Of a stretch of DNA of 20,821 nucleotides, positions 7,716 through 14,939 are shown piece after piece. Both the position numbers and the translations under genes were made by a program. Source of the DNA: Comamonas sp. (GTDB taxonomy: Bacteria > Pseudomonadota > Gammaproteobacteria > Burkholderiales > Burkholderiaceae_C). The stretch spans positions 1 through 20,821 of the forward strand of contig JAFAIY010000291.1 in assembly GCA_019236485.1 (NCBI GenBank), in the 5' to 3' direction. Within the stretch, counting starts at the first letter, position 1. Every line of letters begins with the position of its first letter. The notes below the pieces were generated by a model. That model ran no database searches, was not told the DNA's origin, and saw only the letters and a list, made by a program, of their open reading frames with translations.

Positions 7716-7781
7716 GTCCTGGCCTCAGTGCCGCGAGATGATGTGCACAGGGGCGAGCCAGCGGGGCTCAAACCGTGGCAC

Positions 7782-8639
7782 TCACTCCACCACCACGGGA
7801 CTGAATTCCGGCGGCGCACCAAAGTAGGCGCGCGGCGACGGCGGCTGGGCGCCGTCGAGGTCCTGGACGCCATATTGGCCAGCCAGCTCGGCGGTGTAGA
7901 AAACGCGGCCCGAACGCTGTTCCAGGCAGTCGGGATCGCCATGCAGGGCCAGCACCACGCGGCCTATGAACTGCGGGGTTTCGGCGCTGTCGAAGCTGTC
8001 GCCGTATTTGTCGGGCTCGGCCGCGCAGACCCGCGCCGAGCGCTCGGTCCTGACCAGGCCCGGCCAGAGCGAGACCACGCTCACGCCCGCGGGCCTGAAG
8101 TCATGGGCCATGTCGAAGCTCATCTTGTCGGCGCCGGCCTTGCCCGCACCATAGGCCGGGCCGTGCATATAACAGCGGCTGCCCGCCGACGAGATATTGA
8201 CCACCAGGCCGCGCGCCGCGATCAGCAGCTCGGCCCCCTGGTGGCAGGCCACATAGCTGGAGCGCAGGCCCACGTCCAGCAGGGAGGTCATGGCCAGCGG
8301 CTTCTGCCAGAACGGGCCGGCCACGGTCAAAGGATCGGGAATCGCGATCGCGCAGTTGACCAGAATGTCCAGGCGCCCATGCTCGCGGCGCACGCGCTCG
8401 AACAGGGCCGCGACCTGGGCGTCGTCGCCATGGTCGCAGGCCACGGCAATGCCTGTGCCGCCCGCGGCCGTCACCTCGGCTGCCGTCCGGCCCACGGTGC
8501 CGGGCAGGGGCGAGTCGCCCTCTTTCACGCTGCGCCCCGTCACATAGACGGTCGCGCCCGCGGCGCCCAGGGCCAGCGCCACGCCCCGGCCCACGCCGCG
8601 GCTGGCGCCCGTCACCACGCATACCAAAGCCTTGTTCAT
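7782..8639 (-). CDS. SDR family NAD(P)-dependent oxidoreductase (DHRS1-like)
   Basis: Short-chain dehydrogenase/reductase of 285 aa with a Rossmann fold. The cofactor motif TGASRGVG is at residues 10-17, catalytic Ser at 150/151 (NISSAGS) and the YxxxK pair at Tyr163-Lys167 (YGAGK). The usual NNAG structural motif reads NCAI (95-98). The opening GRGVALALGAAGATVYVTGR, the LPGTVGRTAAEV segment and the CDHGDD segment resemble the DHRS1-like group of SDRs. The substrate is unknown. On the minus strand, AGGG lies next to the ATG at 8639 as part of a G-rich run. It is downstream of the GST gene in the same direction with a 90-bp gap, so it may share the MFS-GST transcript. Converges on the LivF gene. 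Confidence 0.9.
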   Translation of the reverse strand: MNKALVCVVTGASRGVGRGVALALGAAGATVYVTGRSVKEGDSPLPGTVGRTAAEVTAAGGTGIAVACDHGDDAQVAALFERVRREHGRLDILVNCAIAIPDPLTVAGPFWQKPLAMTSLLDVGLRSSYVACHQGAELLIAARGLVVNISSAGSRCYMHGPAYGAGKAGADKMSFDMAHDFRPAGVSVVSLWPGLVRTERSARVCAAEPDKYGDSFDSAETPQFIGRVVLALHGDPDCLEQRSGRVFYTAELAGQYGVQDLDGAQPPSPRAYFGAPPEFSPVVVE

Positions 8640-8729
8640 CCCTGCCCCCTTTTGTCGGTTCGGCCAGCAATGTGGCTCATGGGCGCGAGCCGGGCAACGT
8701 CTGTCAGGACTATCGGGTTTGCGAGAAGT

Positions 8730-9320
8730 TCAGGCGAACGCCGTGGCCGCCAGATGCGGGCGCCCGGCCATGCTCTCCAGCCATTGGCACAGCCGCGGGC
8801 ATTGCTGCGCGGTCAGGGTGCCGGGCAGGCGGAAGTTCACGTACTCTGCCGCCACGGCCACCACCAGCTGGTCCAGCGTGGCATGTTCGCCCGCGGCCGC
8901 GGGCGGGAACTGCTCGAGGCGGTTCAGATCGCGCCCGATGGCGGCCAGGCGGCGCTGGCCCAGCAGCGTGGCATCGGCTCCCGCATCGTGCTTGCGCGCG
9001 ATCATGGTGCCGAAAGCCGCTTCCATCAGCCCATAGCCCACGCTGGCCATGGCCAGCGTGGCGGCCATGGCGGCCACGGGCACCAGAGGAGCGCCCCCTC
9101 CCCGGGCATCCAGATACTGCGCGATCAGCAGCGACTCGGCGATCGCATGGCCGTCGTCGGTGAGCAGCACCGGTATCCGGCCCTGGGGATGGACGGCCAG
9201 CAGCGCCGGGTCATTGGCCCAGGGGTCGCACCAGACCAGCTCGGGGTTCAGCCCTTTTTCCAGGGCCAGCACACGCGCCACGCGTGCAAACGGGGAAGTG
9301 GCATTCAGGAACAGACGCAT
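8730..9320 (-). CDS. Glutathione S-transferase family protein
   Basis: Cytosolic glutathione transferase-like protein of 196 aa. The N-terminal thioredoxin fold is visible: MRLFLNATSPFARVARVLALEKGL with the Ser9-Pro10 pair, GRIPVLLTDDG (cis-Pro) and the glutathione-binding pair in IAESLLIAQYLD. An all-helical C-terminal half follows. The frame extends 12 codons upstream to a GTG, but GAGG on the minus strand, about 9 nt before the ATG at 9320, and the family N-terminus favour 9320. The gene starts 36 bp after the MFS stop on the same strand, which suggests co-transcription. Glutathione-dependent detoxification or isomerisation is the family role; the substrate cannot be told. Confidence 0.9.
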   Translation of the reverse strand: MRLFLNATSPFARVARVLALEKGLNPELVWCDPWANDPALLAVHPQGRIPVLLTDDGHAIAESLLIAQYLDARGGGAPLVPVAAMAATLAMASVGYGLMEAAFGTMIARKHDAGADATLLGQRRLAAIGRDLNRLEQFPPAAAGEHATLDQLVVAVAAEYVNFRLPGTLTAQQCPRLCQWLESMAGRPHLAATAFA

Positions 9321-9342
9321 AGACTCGGCCTCATTAAAAACA

Positions 9343-9356
9343 ATAGCTTCCAGCAC
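9343..9356. repeat. Repeat-like element in the MFS-GST spacer
   Basis: ATAGCTTCCAGCAC (plus strand) matches 11 of 14 positions of the local consensus ATAGCTGCTAGCGC and is preceded by TTAAAAACA. It fills much of the 36-bp spacer between two minus-strand genes. Confidence 0.35.
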
Positions 9357-10544
9357 TCAGCCATGCAGGGCCAGCACCGGTTTTGACTTGGAGAACACCA
9401 CCAGCAAAGTGCCTAGCAGCAGCGCCGCGCAGCCGAGCACGAACAACTGGCGATAGCTGCCGGTGCTGGCATAGATGAAGGCCATCAGATAGCCCGAGCT
9501 AGCCTGCAGCAGCGCAAACGCGGCCGTGGCATAGCCCCACATCTTCTTGTGCTGGCCCGCGCCTATGAGCTGCATCAGATAGCCCGAGGTGATGGCCGCC
9601 ATGCCCGGCGACAGCGCCCCCACCAGAAAGCCCGACAGCGCATGGCCCGCAAACCCGGCCCAGACCAGCGGCAGGCCTATGGCCAGGGCCTTGATCGCGT
9701 AGGCGCCGGCCGTAGTGCCCCACCAGCCCCAGCGAGTGGCGCAGTAGGCCGCGCACAGCGGCCCCGCAATCGCGCCCAGGCCGAAAAACGCCCATTGGGT
9801 CGACGCATAGGCCGCGCCCAGCTGCAGCTCGCGGTCCAGGTAATCGACCCAGAACACGGTATGGGGCACAAAGCCGAAGGCGTCGCAGGTATAGGCGAGC
9901 AGGACCAGCACCACGGCCAGGCTCCACAGCGGGGCGGTGGGCACGGCCGTAGCGGCGGGCGCCGCGGCCACGGGAGCATGCAGCTGGATCTGGCGCGCGG
10001 CCCGGCGGCCGGTCCACAGCGCCAGCACGCACAGCGCGGTCAGCGCCCACCACACGGCGCTCAGGCTGCTGCGCGCAAACATGGGCACCAGGGTCGCGGC
10101 CAGCAGCGCGCCCACGCCTATGCCACAGAACATCAGCGGCCCCAGGGTGGCGCGGCGCGAGGGCTCGGCGGCCGCCATTGCCACCGACGGGCCCAGCACC
10201 ATGAGCGCGGCGCCCGCAATGCCCGAGATCAGCCGCCAGACGAAGAACACAGCCATGGGCTGGGGCAGGCTGCAGCCCGCAAAGCTCAGCGCCACGCCCA
10301 CCCAGCAGATCACCAGCACGCGCAGCGCTCCCATGCGCTCGGCCCAGGGAGCAGCCGCCAGCGCGCCTATCAGATAGCCGAGCAGATTGGCCGCGCCCAG
10401 ATAGGCGACCTGCTCGCCGCTGAACCAGCCCGCATGCACCATCTGCGGCATCAGCGCCGTATAGGCAAAGCGGGCCAGGCCCACGCCGCTGAGCGTGGCC
10501 ATAAAGCCGGTCAACAGAAGAGGAAGTTCTTTGCGCTGGATCAC
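9357..10544 (-). CDS. MFS transporter, YbfB/YjiJ (MFS_4) family
   Basis: Inner-membrane transporter of 395 aa with about twelve hydrophobic segments. The N-terminal LLLTGFMATLSGVGLARFAYTALMPQMV is characteristic of the YbfB/YjiJ (MFS_4) group, and FVWRLISGIAGAALMVLGPSVA resembles the helix 4-5 region of major facilitators. The substrate is unknown. The start at 10544 is a GTG with only a weak GGAAA upstream; an in-frame ATG at 10502 would remove part of the first helix and is less likely. It is divergent from a LysR gene across a 108-bp region containing a perfect 11-bp inverted repeat, so it is the likely target of that regulator. GST and SDR genes follow on the same strand. Confidence 0.88.
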   Translation of the reverse strand: MIQRKELPLLLTGFMATLSGVGLARFAYTALMPQMVHAGWFSGEQVAYLGAANLLGYLIGALAAAPWAERMGALRVLVICWVGVALSFAGCSLPQPMAVFFVWRLISGIAGAALMVLGPSVAMAAAEPSRRATLGPLMFCGIGVGALLAATLVPMFARSSLSAVWWALTALCVLALWTGRRAARQIQLHAPVAAAPAATAVPTAPLWSLAVVLVLLAYTCDAFGFVPHTVFWVDYLDRELQLGAAYASTQWAFFGLGAIAGPLCAAYCATRWGWWGTTAGAYAIKALAIGLPLVWAGFAGHALSGFLVGALSPGMAAITSGYLMQLIGAGQHKKMWGYATAAFALLQASSGYLMAFIYASTGSYRQLFVLGCAALLLGTLLVVFSKSKPVLALHG

Positions 10545-10600
10545 AGGTCGGTTTCCGTGGAAATTTGCATCAAGCCTAAACGCAGTGGCTCAATCATGTC

Positions 10601-10631
10601 CAATGATTCAAAATGATGGCTTGAATCATTG
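10601..10631. promoter_or_regulatory. LysR-type operator candidate, 11-bp inverted repeat
   Basis: CAATGATTCAA (10601-10611) and TTGAATCATTG (10621-10631) are perfect inverted arms with a 9-nt spacer, in the AT-rich divergent region between the MFS and LysR genes. An additional half-site pair AATCAT (10592-10597) / ATGATT (10603-10608) overlaps the left arm. LysR proteins usually bind dyads in the divergent promoter; the ligand and exact footprint are not known. Confidence 0.7.
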
Positions 10632-10652
10632 TTTGAGATATTGGAGTGCGGC

Positions 10653-11582
10653 ATGCAACTCAAATCCTTGCGCATGTTCGAAGCCGTTTGCGACAGCGGC
10701 AGCTTTGGCACGGCGGCCCAGCGCCTGCATACCGTGCAGTCCAACGTCACGGCCCATATCAAAAAGCTCGAAGACGAAGTAGGCGCGCAACTGCTGGTGC
10801 GTGCCAACCCCGTGTTTCCCAGCCCCGCGGGCCATACCCTGCTGCAGTACGCGAAGCAGATGCTGCAGTCCCACGACCATGCGCTGGCCCTGCTGCAGTC
10901 GCGCCAGCTCGCCCCGGGCCAGGTCAGGGGAACGCTGCGCATAGGCTCCATGGAGACCACGGCCGCCATGCGCCTGCCCGGCCTGCTGGCCCGGCTGCGC
11001 CAGCGGCACCCGGGCATAGACCTGGAGCTCGAGGTGCAGCCCACGGCCGGCCAGCTGGCCGAGCTGACGGCCGGCAGCATAGACTGCGCCTTCGTCAACG
11101 GCGCAGCGCCGCAGAGCGAGCTGCATTCCTGGCCCGTGTTCCGCGAGGAACTGGTGCTGGTCAGCGGCCAGCCGCTGCTGCGCTTTCCCACGGCCGACGA
11201 GTTCTGCGCCTCGGTGTTCCTGGCCTTCCGCCAGGGCTGCAGCTACCGCCAGCGCATCGAGCTGCTGATGGCCTCCATGGGCATCAGCGCCGTGCGCATC
11301 ATGGAACTGGGCATGCTGGACACCATTCTGGGCTGCGTGGCCGCGGGCATGGGCTATGCACTGCTGTCGCGCTCCCTGGTCGAGGCCCAGCAGCAGCGCT
11401 TTGGCGTGCACTGGATGAGCCTGCCCGGCAAGACCGGCCAGGAGCTGGCCTGGGTGGACACCTGCTTTGTGACCGGCGCGCTGCAGGGCTGGTCGCCGGC
11501 GCTGCATGCGTTTGCGCAGGTGCTGGGCGTGGACCCGCAGGCGCGGCAGGCCCAGCCCGTGCCGCTGGCCATGGCCGCCTGA
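10653..11582 (+). CDS. LysR family transcriptional regulator, divergent from MFS gene
   Basis: DNA-binding regulator of 309 aa. The helix-turn-helix lies in residues 1-60 (MQLKSLRMFEAVCDSGSFGTAAQRL, then VQSNVTAHIKKLEDEVGAQLL), with a substrate-binding domain from about residue 90 to the end. The frame opens 8 codons earlier at a TTG, but GGAG at 10643-10646 lies 6 nt before ATG 10653 and family members begin this way. It is divergent from the MFS-GST genes, and the inverted repeat at 10601-10631 is well placed for control of both directions. It ends at 11582, two bases before the end of the convergent comM gene, with no terminator hairpin between them. Confidence 0.92.
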   Translation: MQLKSLRMFEAVCDSGSFGTAAQRLHTVQSNVTAHIKKLEDEVGAQLLVRANPVFPSPAGHTLLQYAKQMLQSHDHALALLQSRQLAPGQVRGTLRIGSMETTAAMRLPGLLARLRQRHPGIDLELEVQPTAGQLAELTAGSIDCAFVNGAAPQSELHSWPVFREELVLVSGQPLLRFPTADEFCASVFLAFRQGCSYRQRIELLMASMGISAVRIMELGMLDTILGCVAAGMGYALLSRSLVEAQQQRFGVHWMSLPGKTGQELAWVDTCFVTGALQGWSPALHAFAQVLGVDPQARQAQPVPLAMAA

Positions 11583-11584
11583 AG

Positions 11585-13141
11585 CTAGGCCTGCATCAGC
11601 GCCCGCCGGTATTGCAAGGCCTCGGCCACATGGACCAGGGCGATGCTGTCGCAGCCCGCCAGATCGGCGATGGTGCGCGCCACCTTCAAGGCCCGGTGCG
11701 TGCCGCGCGCCGACCAGCCCAGGCGCGCGGCGGCCTTGTGCGCAAACACCAGGGCCTCGGGCAGCAGCCGCAGTTGTGCGTCCAGCTGCGCGCCCTGCAG
11801 CAAATGGTTGGCCATGCCCTGGCGCTGCAAGGCCCTGGCGCGCGCCGCGCTCACGCGCTCGCGCACCTCGGCGCTGCTCTCGCCCGCGGGCGCCGCCAGC
11901 AGCTCCTCGGGCGGCAGGGCCGCGACCTCCACGTGCAGATCGATGCGGTCCAGCAGCGGCCCGCTGATGCGCGCCTGATAGCGCGCCACCTGATCGGGCG
12001 TACAGCGGCAGGCGCGCTGGCGCGAGCCCCAGTAGCCGCAGGGGCAGGGATTCATGGCCGCAAGCAGCTGAAAGCGGGCCGGAAACTCCGCGCGCTGCGC
12101 GGCCCGCGCAATGGTGATGCGCCCGGTCTCCAGCGGCTCGCGCAAGGCCTCGAGCGCGCTGCGCGCAAATTCGGGCAGTTCGTCGAGAAACAGCGAGCCC
12201 CCATGGGCGTGGGAGATCTCGCCGGGCCGGGGCGGCGAGCCCCCACCCACCAGCGCCACCGAACTCGCCGTGTGATGCGGCGCCGCAAACGGACGCCGGC
12301 GCCAGTGCTCGGGCACGAAGCGGCCACTGAGGCTGGCGATGGCCGCGGCCTCCAGCGCCTCTTCGTCGCTCATGGGCGGCAGCAGGCCCGCAAAGCGCTG
12401 GGCCAGCATGGACTTGCCCGAGCCCGGCGGGCCCACCATCAGCACGCCATGCGCGCCCGCGGCCGCAATTTCGAGAGCGCGCTTGGCCTGCATCTGCCCG
12501 CGCACCTCGCGCAGGTCCAGGGCCTGGGGCAGAGCCTGGGCCGCGGCCGGCTCCACGCGCTGCCAGCCGGCCGCATCGTCCGGCTCAGCGCCCTGCTCTG
12601 CGGCCGCTGCGGGCCGGGCCTCATGGGCGATGAACTGCTTGACGACATCCAGCAGATGCCGGGCGCCAAACACCTCGATCGCCGGCACGAAGGCCGCTTC
12701 CTGCGCGCTCTCGGACGGCAGCACCAAGCGCACGCTCTGCTGCTGGCGCTGCAGCGCCAGCGCCGTGGCCAGAGCCCCGCGCACCGGGCGCAAGGCGCCG
12801 CTCAAGGACAGCTCGCCCGCAAATTCGTAGTCGGCCAGCCGCGCGGCCTCGATCTGGGCGCTGGCCGCGAGAATCCCGAGCGCAATCGGCAGATCGAAGC
12901 GGCCCGAGTCCTTGGGCAGGTCCGCGGGCGCCAGATTCACGGTAATGCGCTTGTTGTTCGGGAACTCCAGCCCCGAGTTCACGATGGCCGCGCGCACGCG
13001 CTCGCGCGCCTCCTTGACCTCCACATCGGCCAGGCCGACCAGGGTGAAGGAAGGCAGGCCGTTGGCCAGGTGAACCTCCACCGTGACGGCGGGCGCATCC
13101 AGCCCCAGCAGGGCACGACTCTGAACCAAGGCAAGTCCCAT
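11585..13141 (-). CDS. comM: YifB family Mg chelatase-like AAA ATPase (ComM)
   Basis: AAA+ ATPase of 518 aa; in Vibrio and Haemophilus the ComM homologue is a branch-migration helicase that helps integrate transforming DNA. The N-terminal ChlI/Lon-protease-like domain covers residues 1-170 (MGLALVQSRALLGLDAPAVTVE, GLPSFTLVGLAD). The ATPase core follows: Walker A GPPGSGKS 237-244, Walker B SLFLDEL 316-322, AAMNPCPCGY near 361-370 with further cysteines (RACRC) just after. The C-terminal helical domain ends VAEALQYRR. The frame is open for hundreds of codons upstream, but ATG 13141 gives the canonical N-terminus and has a GGAGGGG Shine-Dalgarno immediately before it on the minus strand. It lies 65 bp after the MarR gene on the same strand. 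All ATPase motifs are intact. Confidence 0.95.
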   Translation of the reverse strand: MGLALVQSRALLGLDAPAVTVEVHLANGLPSFTLVGLADVEVKEARERVRAAIVNSGLEFPNNKRITVNLAPADLPKDSGRFDLPIALGILAASAQIEAARLADYEFAGELSLSGALRPVRGALATALALQRQQQSVRLVLPSESAQEAAFVPAIEVFGARHLLDVVKQFIAHEARPAAAAEQGAEPDDAAGWQRVEPAAAQALPQALDLREVRGQMQAKRALEIAAAGAHGVLMVGPPGSGKSMLAQRFAGLLPPMSDEEALEAAAIASLSGRFVPEHWRRRPFAAPHHTASSVALVGGGSPPRPGEISHAHGGSLFLDELPEFARSALEALREPLETGRITIARAAQRAEFPARFQLLAAMNPCPCGYWGSRQRACRCTPDQVARYQARISGPLLDRIDLHVEVAALPPEELLAAPAGESSAEVRERVSAARARALQRQGMANHLLQGAQLDAQLRLLPEALVFAHKAAARLGWSARGTHRALKVARTIADLAGCDSIALVHVAEALQYRRALMQA

Positions 13142-13206
13142 AAGCCCCTCCGCATAGAGCCCATAGGTTATGCGCGAGCTCCGCTCTCCGGCAATAGGGC
13201 AGTGAC

Positions 13207-13746
13207 TCAGGCCGCCGGCCGCGAGGAGGCGCGGCCGCGGCGGCGCTCGGCCTTGGGAAAGTCGCCCTGCTGCTGCATGGCCGCGGCCCGCGCCCGTATG
13301 CGTGCGAACAGCTGCGACAGCAGCTGCAGCTCCGCATCGCCGATGTCGCTCAGCAGCTCCTGGTTGATCCGCTGTATCTGCGGGAACAGGGCCCCATGCA
13401 GGGCCTGGCCGGCCTCGCTCAGCCGCAGCAGCGCCTGGCGCCCGTCCCCGGCAACGCTCTGTTTCTGCACCAGGCCCTTGGCGACCAGGGTCGAGACGGT
13501 GCGCGAGGTGCGCGTGCGGTCCAGCTGCGCAAGCTCGGCCAGCTGCGAAGGCTGCATGGCGCCCTTGTCGGCCAGCAGGCCCAACATGCGCCATTCGCGC
13601 CGGGTGATGCCGAACCCGCCCTCGCACAGGCGCACCACCATGCCGCCCGTCGCGCTCATCAGACGGGCCAGGTGGTAGAGGAACAGGTCGTCCAGCTCGG
13701 ACGGCTGCCGCCACGGATGGCTCCGGTCCTTGGGCATGCTCACCAT
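13207..13746 (-). CDS. MarR family transcriptional regulator
   Basis: Winged-helix repressor of 179 aa. The N-terminal dimerisation helix runs through about residues 16-40, the DNA-binding core is ITRREWRMLGLLADKGAMQPSQLAELAQLDRTRTSRTVSTLVAKGLV (47-93) and the wing is DGRQALLRLSEAG (101-113). A basic, Arg-rich tail (RRRGRASSRPA) ends the protein. Two starts are possible, ATG 13746 and ATG 13737, three codons apart; the longer one is given. The gene is divergent from a Bug solute-binding protein gene, and a near-perfect 23-bp palindrome lies between them, so control of the Bug gene and of itself is the obvious reading. The ligand is unknown; many MarR proteins next to transport or catabolic genes sense aromatic acids. 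Confidence 0.92.
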   Translation of the reverse strand: MVSMPKDRSHPWRQPSELDDLFLYHLARLMSATGGMVVRLCEGGFGITRREWRMLGLLADKGAMQPSQLAELAQLDRTRTSRTVSTLVAKGLVQKQSVAGDGRQALLRLSEAGQALHGALFPQIQRINQELLSDIGDAELQLLSQLFARIRARAAAMQQQGDFPKAERRRGRASSRPAA

Positions 13747-13760
13747 GGGTTTTCTCTAGG

Positions 13761-13783
13761 GATGATGGATTAGATCCATTATC
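13761..13783. promoter_or_regulatory. MarR operator candidate, 23-bp palindrome
   Basis: Arms GATGATGGAT (13761-13770) and ATCCATTATC (13774-13783) are inverted copies matching at 9 of 10 positions around a 3-bp centre (TAG). It lies 14 bp upstream of the marR start and 45 bp upstream of the first Bug start. Its size and symmetry fit a MarR dimer site. The match to this regulator is inferred from position. Confidence 0.7.
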
Positions 13784-13828
13784 GAGGCAGTGCTTACAGT
13801 GGCTCCGAAAACAACCACCGGAGACACC

Positions 13829-14815
13829 ATGCCTTGCTTTCGTATCGCCCGCCGTGCCCTGGGCATGCTGGGGGCCGCGGCCCTGCTGGCGGCTCAGCTG
13901 GGGAGCGCCGCCCAGGCCGCCGACGCCTGGCCGAGCAAGCCCATACGCATCATCGTTCCCAATCCGCCGGCCGGCCCTTCCGATATCGCCATCCGGCCGC
14001 TGGCGGCGGCCGTGCAGAAGGCCCTGGGCCAGCCGGTGATCGTGGAAAACCGGGCCGGGGCCAACGGCAATATAGGCGCCGCCGAAGTCGCACGCGCGCC
14101 GGCCGACGGCTACACCTGGTTCTGGGCCATGGACCCGGTGCTCACGGTCAACCAGCATATCTACAAGAACCTCGGCTACTCCAGCGACGCCATCGTGGTG
14201 CTGAATGCGGCGGCCCGCTTCTCGCAGACCCTGATCTGCAACCCCGCTCTCGGCTTCAAGTCCGTCAAGGACATGGTGGAGGCGGCGCGCACGCGCGATC
14301 TCACCTATGCCACGGGCGGCGCCGGCTCTCCCGGCCATCTGGTGATGGAGTCGCTGCTCACGGCCACCGGCGCGAAGATGGTCCACATCCCCTACAAGGG
14401 CCCGGCGCCCGCCATGCAGGACCTCATGGGCGGCCAGGTCGACTGCGGCTTTCTGGCCGCACCCACGGTGCTGCCGCAGATCCAGAGCGGCCGCGTGACG
14501 GCGCTGGCCACCTCGGGCAAGACCCGCTCGGCGCTGCTGCCCAATCTGCCCACCATCGCCGAGTCCGGCTATCCGGAATTCGACGGCAGCTTCTGGCTGT
14601 TCCTCGCGGCCCCCAAGGGAGTGGCGCCCGAGATCCAGCAGCGCTTTCTGCAGGCCATGGAGCAAGCCATACGCTCGCCCCAGCAGCAGGAGAAGGTCAG
14701 GTCCGTGGACATAGAGATGGTGGGCAGCTCGCCCGAGCAGGCGCAGCAGAAGGCCAGGGAGCTGTCCGAGAAATGGGGGGCCCTGACGCGCAAGATCAAG
14801 CTCAAGGCCGACTAG
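13829..14815 (+). CDS. Bug family tripartite tricarboxylate transporter substrate-binding protein (first copy)
   Basis: Periplasmic solute receptor of the Bug/TctC family, 328 aa. The signal peptide ends AAQA at residue 30. The mature protein begins ADAWPSKPIRIIVPNPPAGPSDIAIRPLAAAVQKALGQPVIVENRAGANGNIGA, the classic Bug opening; the VIVENRAGANGNIG loop and the YATGGAGSPGHLVMESLL and VHIPYKGPAPAMQDLMGGQVD segments are family hallmarks. Bug proteins bind carboxylates such as tricarboxylates, aromatic acids or amides. I chose ATG 13829 because GGAG (13820-13823) lies 5 nt before it. No TctA or TctB membrane gene is in the window, so this is an orphan Bug, as is common in betaproteobacteria. Divergent from the MarR gene. 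Confidence 0.93.
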   Translation: MPCFRIARRALGMLGAAALLAAQLGSAAQAADAWPSKPIRIIVPNPPAGPSDIAIRPLAAAVQKALGQPVIVENRAGANGNIGAAEVARAPADGYTWFWAMDPVLTVNQHIYKNLGYSSDAIVVLNAAARFSQTLICNPALGFKSVKDMVEAARTRDLTYATGGAGSPGHLVMESLLTATGAKMVHIPYKGPAPAMQDLMGGQVDCGFLAAPTVLPQIQSGRVTALATSGKTRSALLPNLPTIAESGYPEFDGSFWLFLAAPKGVAPEIQQRFLQAMEQAIRSPQQQEKVRSVDIEMVGSSPEQAQQKARELSEKWGALTRKIKLKAD

Positions 14816-14903
14816 GCGGGCCGGCGCCGCGCGCCAGCCCTACACTGCTGCGGCCATCCACCAGCGGCGCGAAGCCCTCGCCCGCAGCAACCAGAAGATA
14901 GAA

Positions 14904-14925
14904 CCGGCGCCGGATGCAGCGCCGG
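14904..14925 (+). promoter_or_regulatory. Leader hairpin next to the second Bug ribosome binding site
   Basis: CCGGCGC (14904-14910) / GCGCCGG (14919-14925), a perfect 7-bp GC stem with an 8-nt loop, ends 4 nt before the GGAG ribosome binding site (14930-14933). There is no U-tract, so it is not a standard terminator. It could affect translation or mRNA stability; function unproven. Confidence 0.3.
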
Positions 14926-14939
14926 CCATGGAGACATAT

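Noticed and set aside
7727..7783. Inverted arms AGTGCC / GGCACT between livF and the SDR gene as a terminator
   Set aside because: The loop would be over 40 nt and there is no U-tract on either strand.
11580..11587. Convergent stops of the LysR gene and comM only 2 bp apart as an antisense regulatory device
   Set aside because: Tight convergent ends are common in compact genomes, and there is no hairpin or other signal to support regulation.
10646..13678. A plus-strand open frame of about 1010 codons across the LysR and comM genes
   Set aside because: Composition is typical of a GC shadow frame and it overlaps two clear genes in other frames.
13142..14665. Upstream extension of the comM frame for about 500 codons
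   Set aside because: It runs through the MarR and Bug genes; the canonical ComM N-terminus and ribosome binding site are at 13141.
14823..14835. GGCGC/GCGCC hairpin just after the first Bug stop as a terminator
   Set aside because: Short 5-bp stem with no U-tract; chance palindromes of this kind are frequent in GC-rich sequence.
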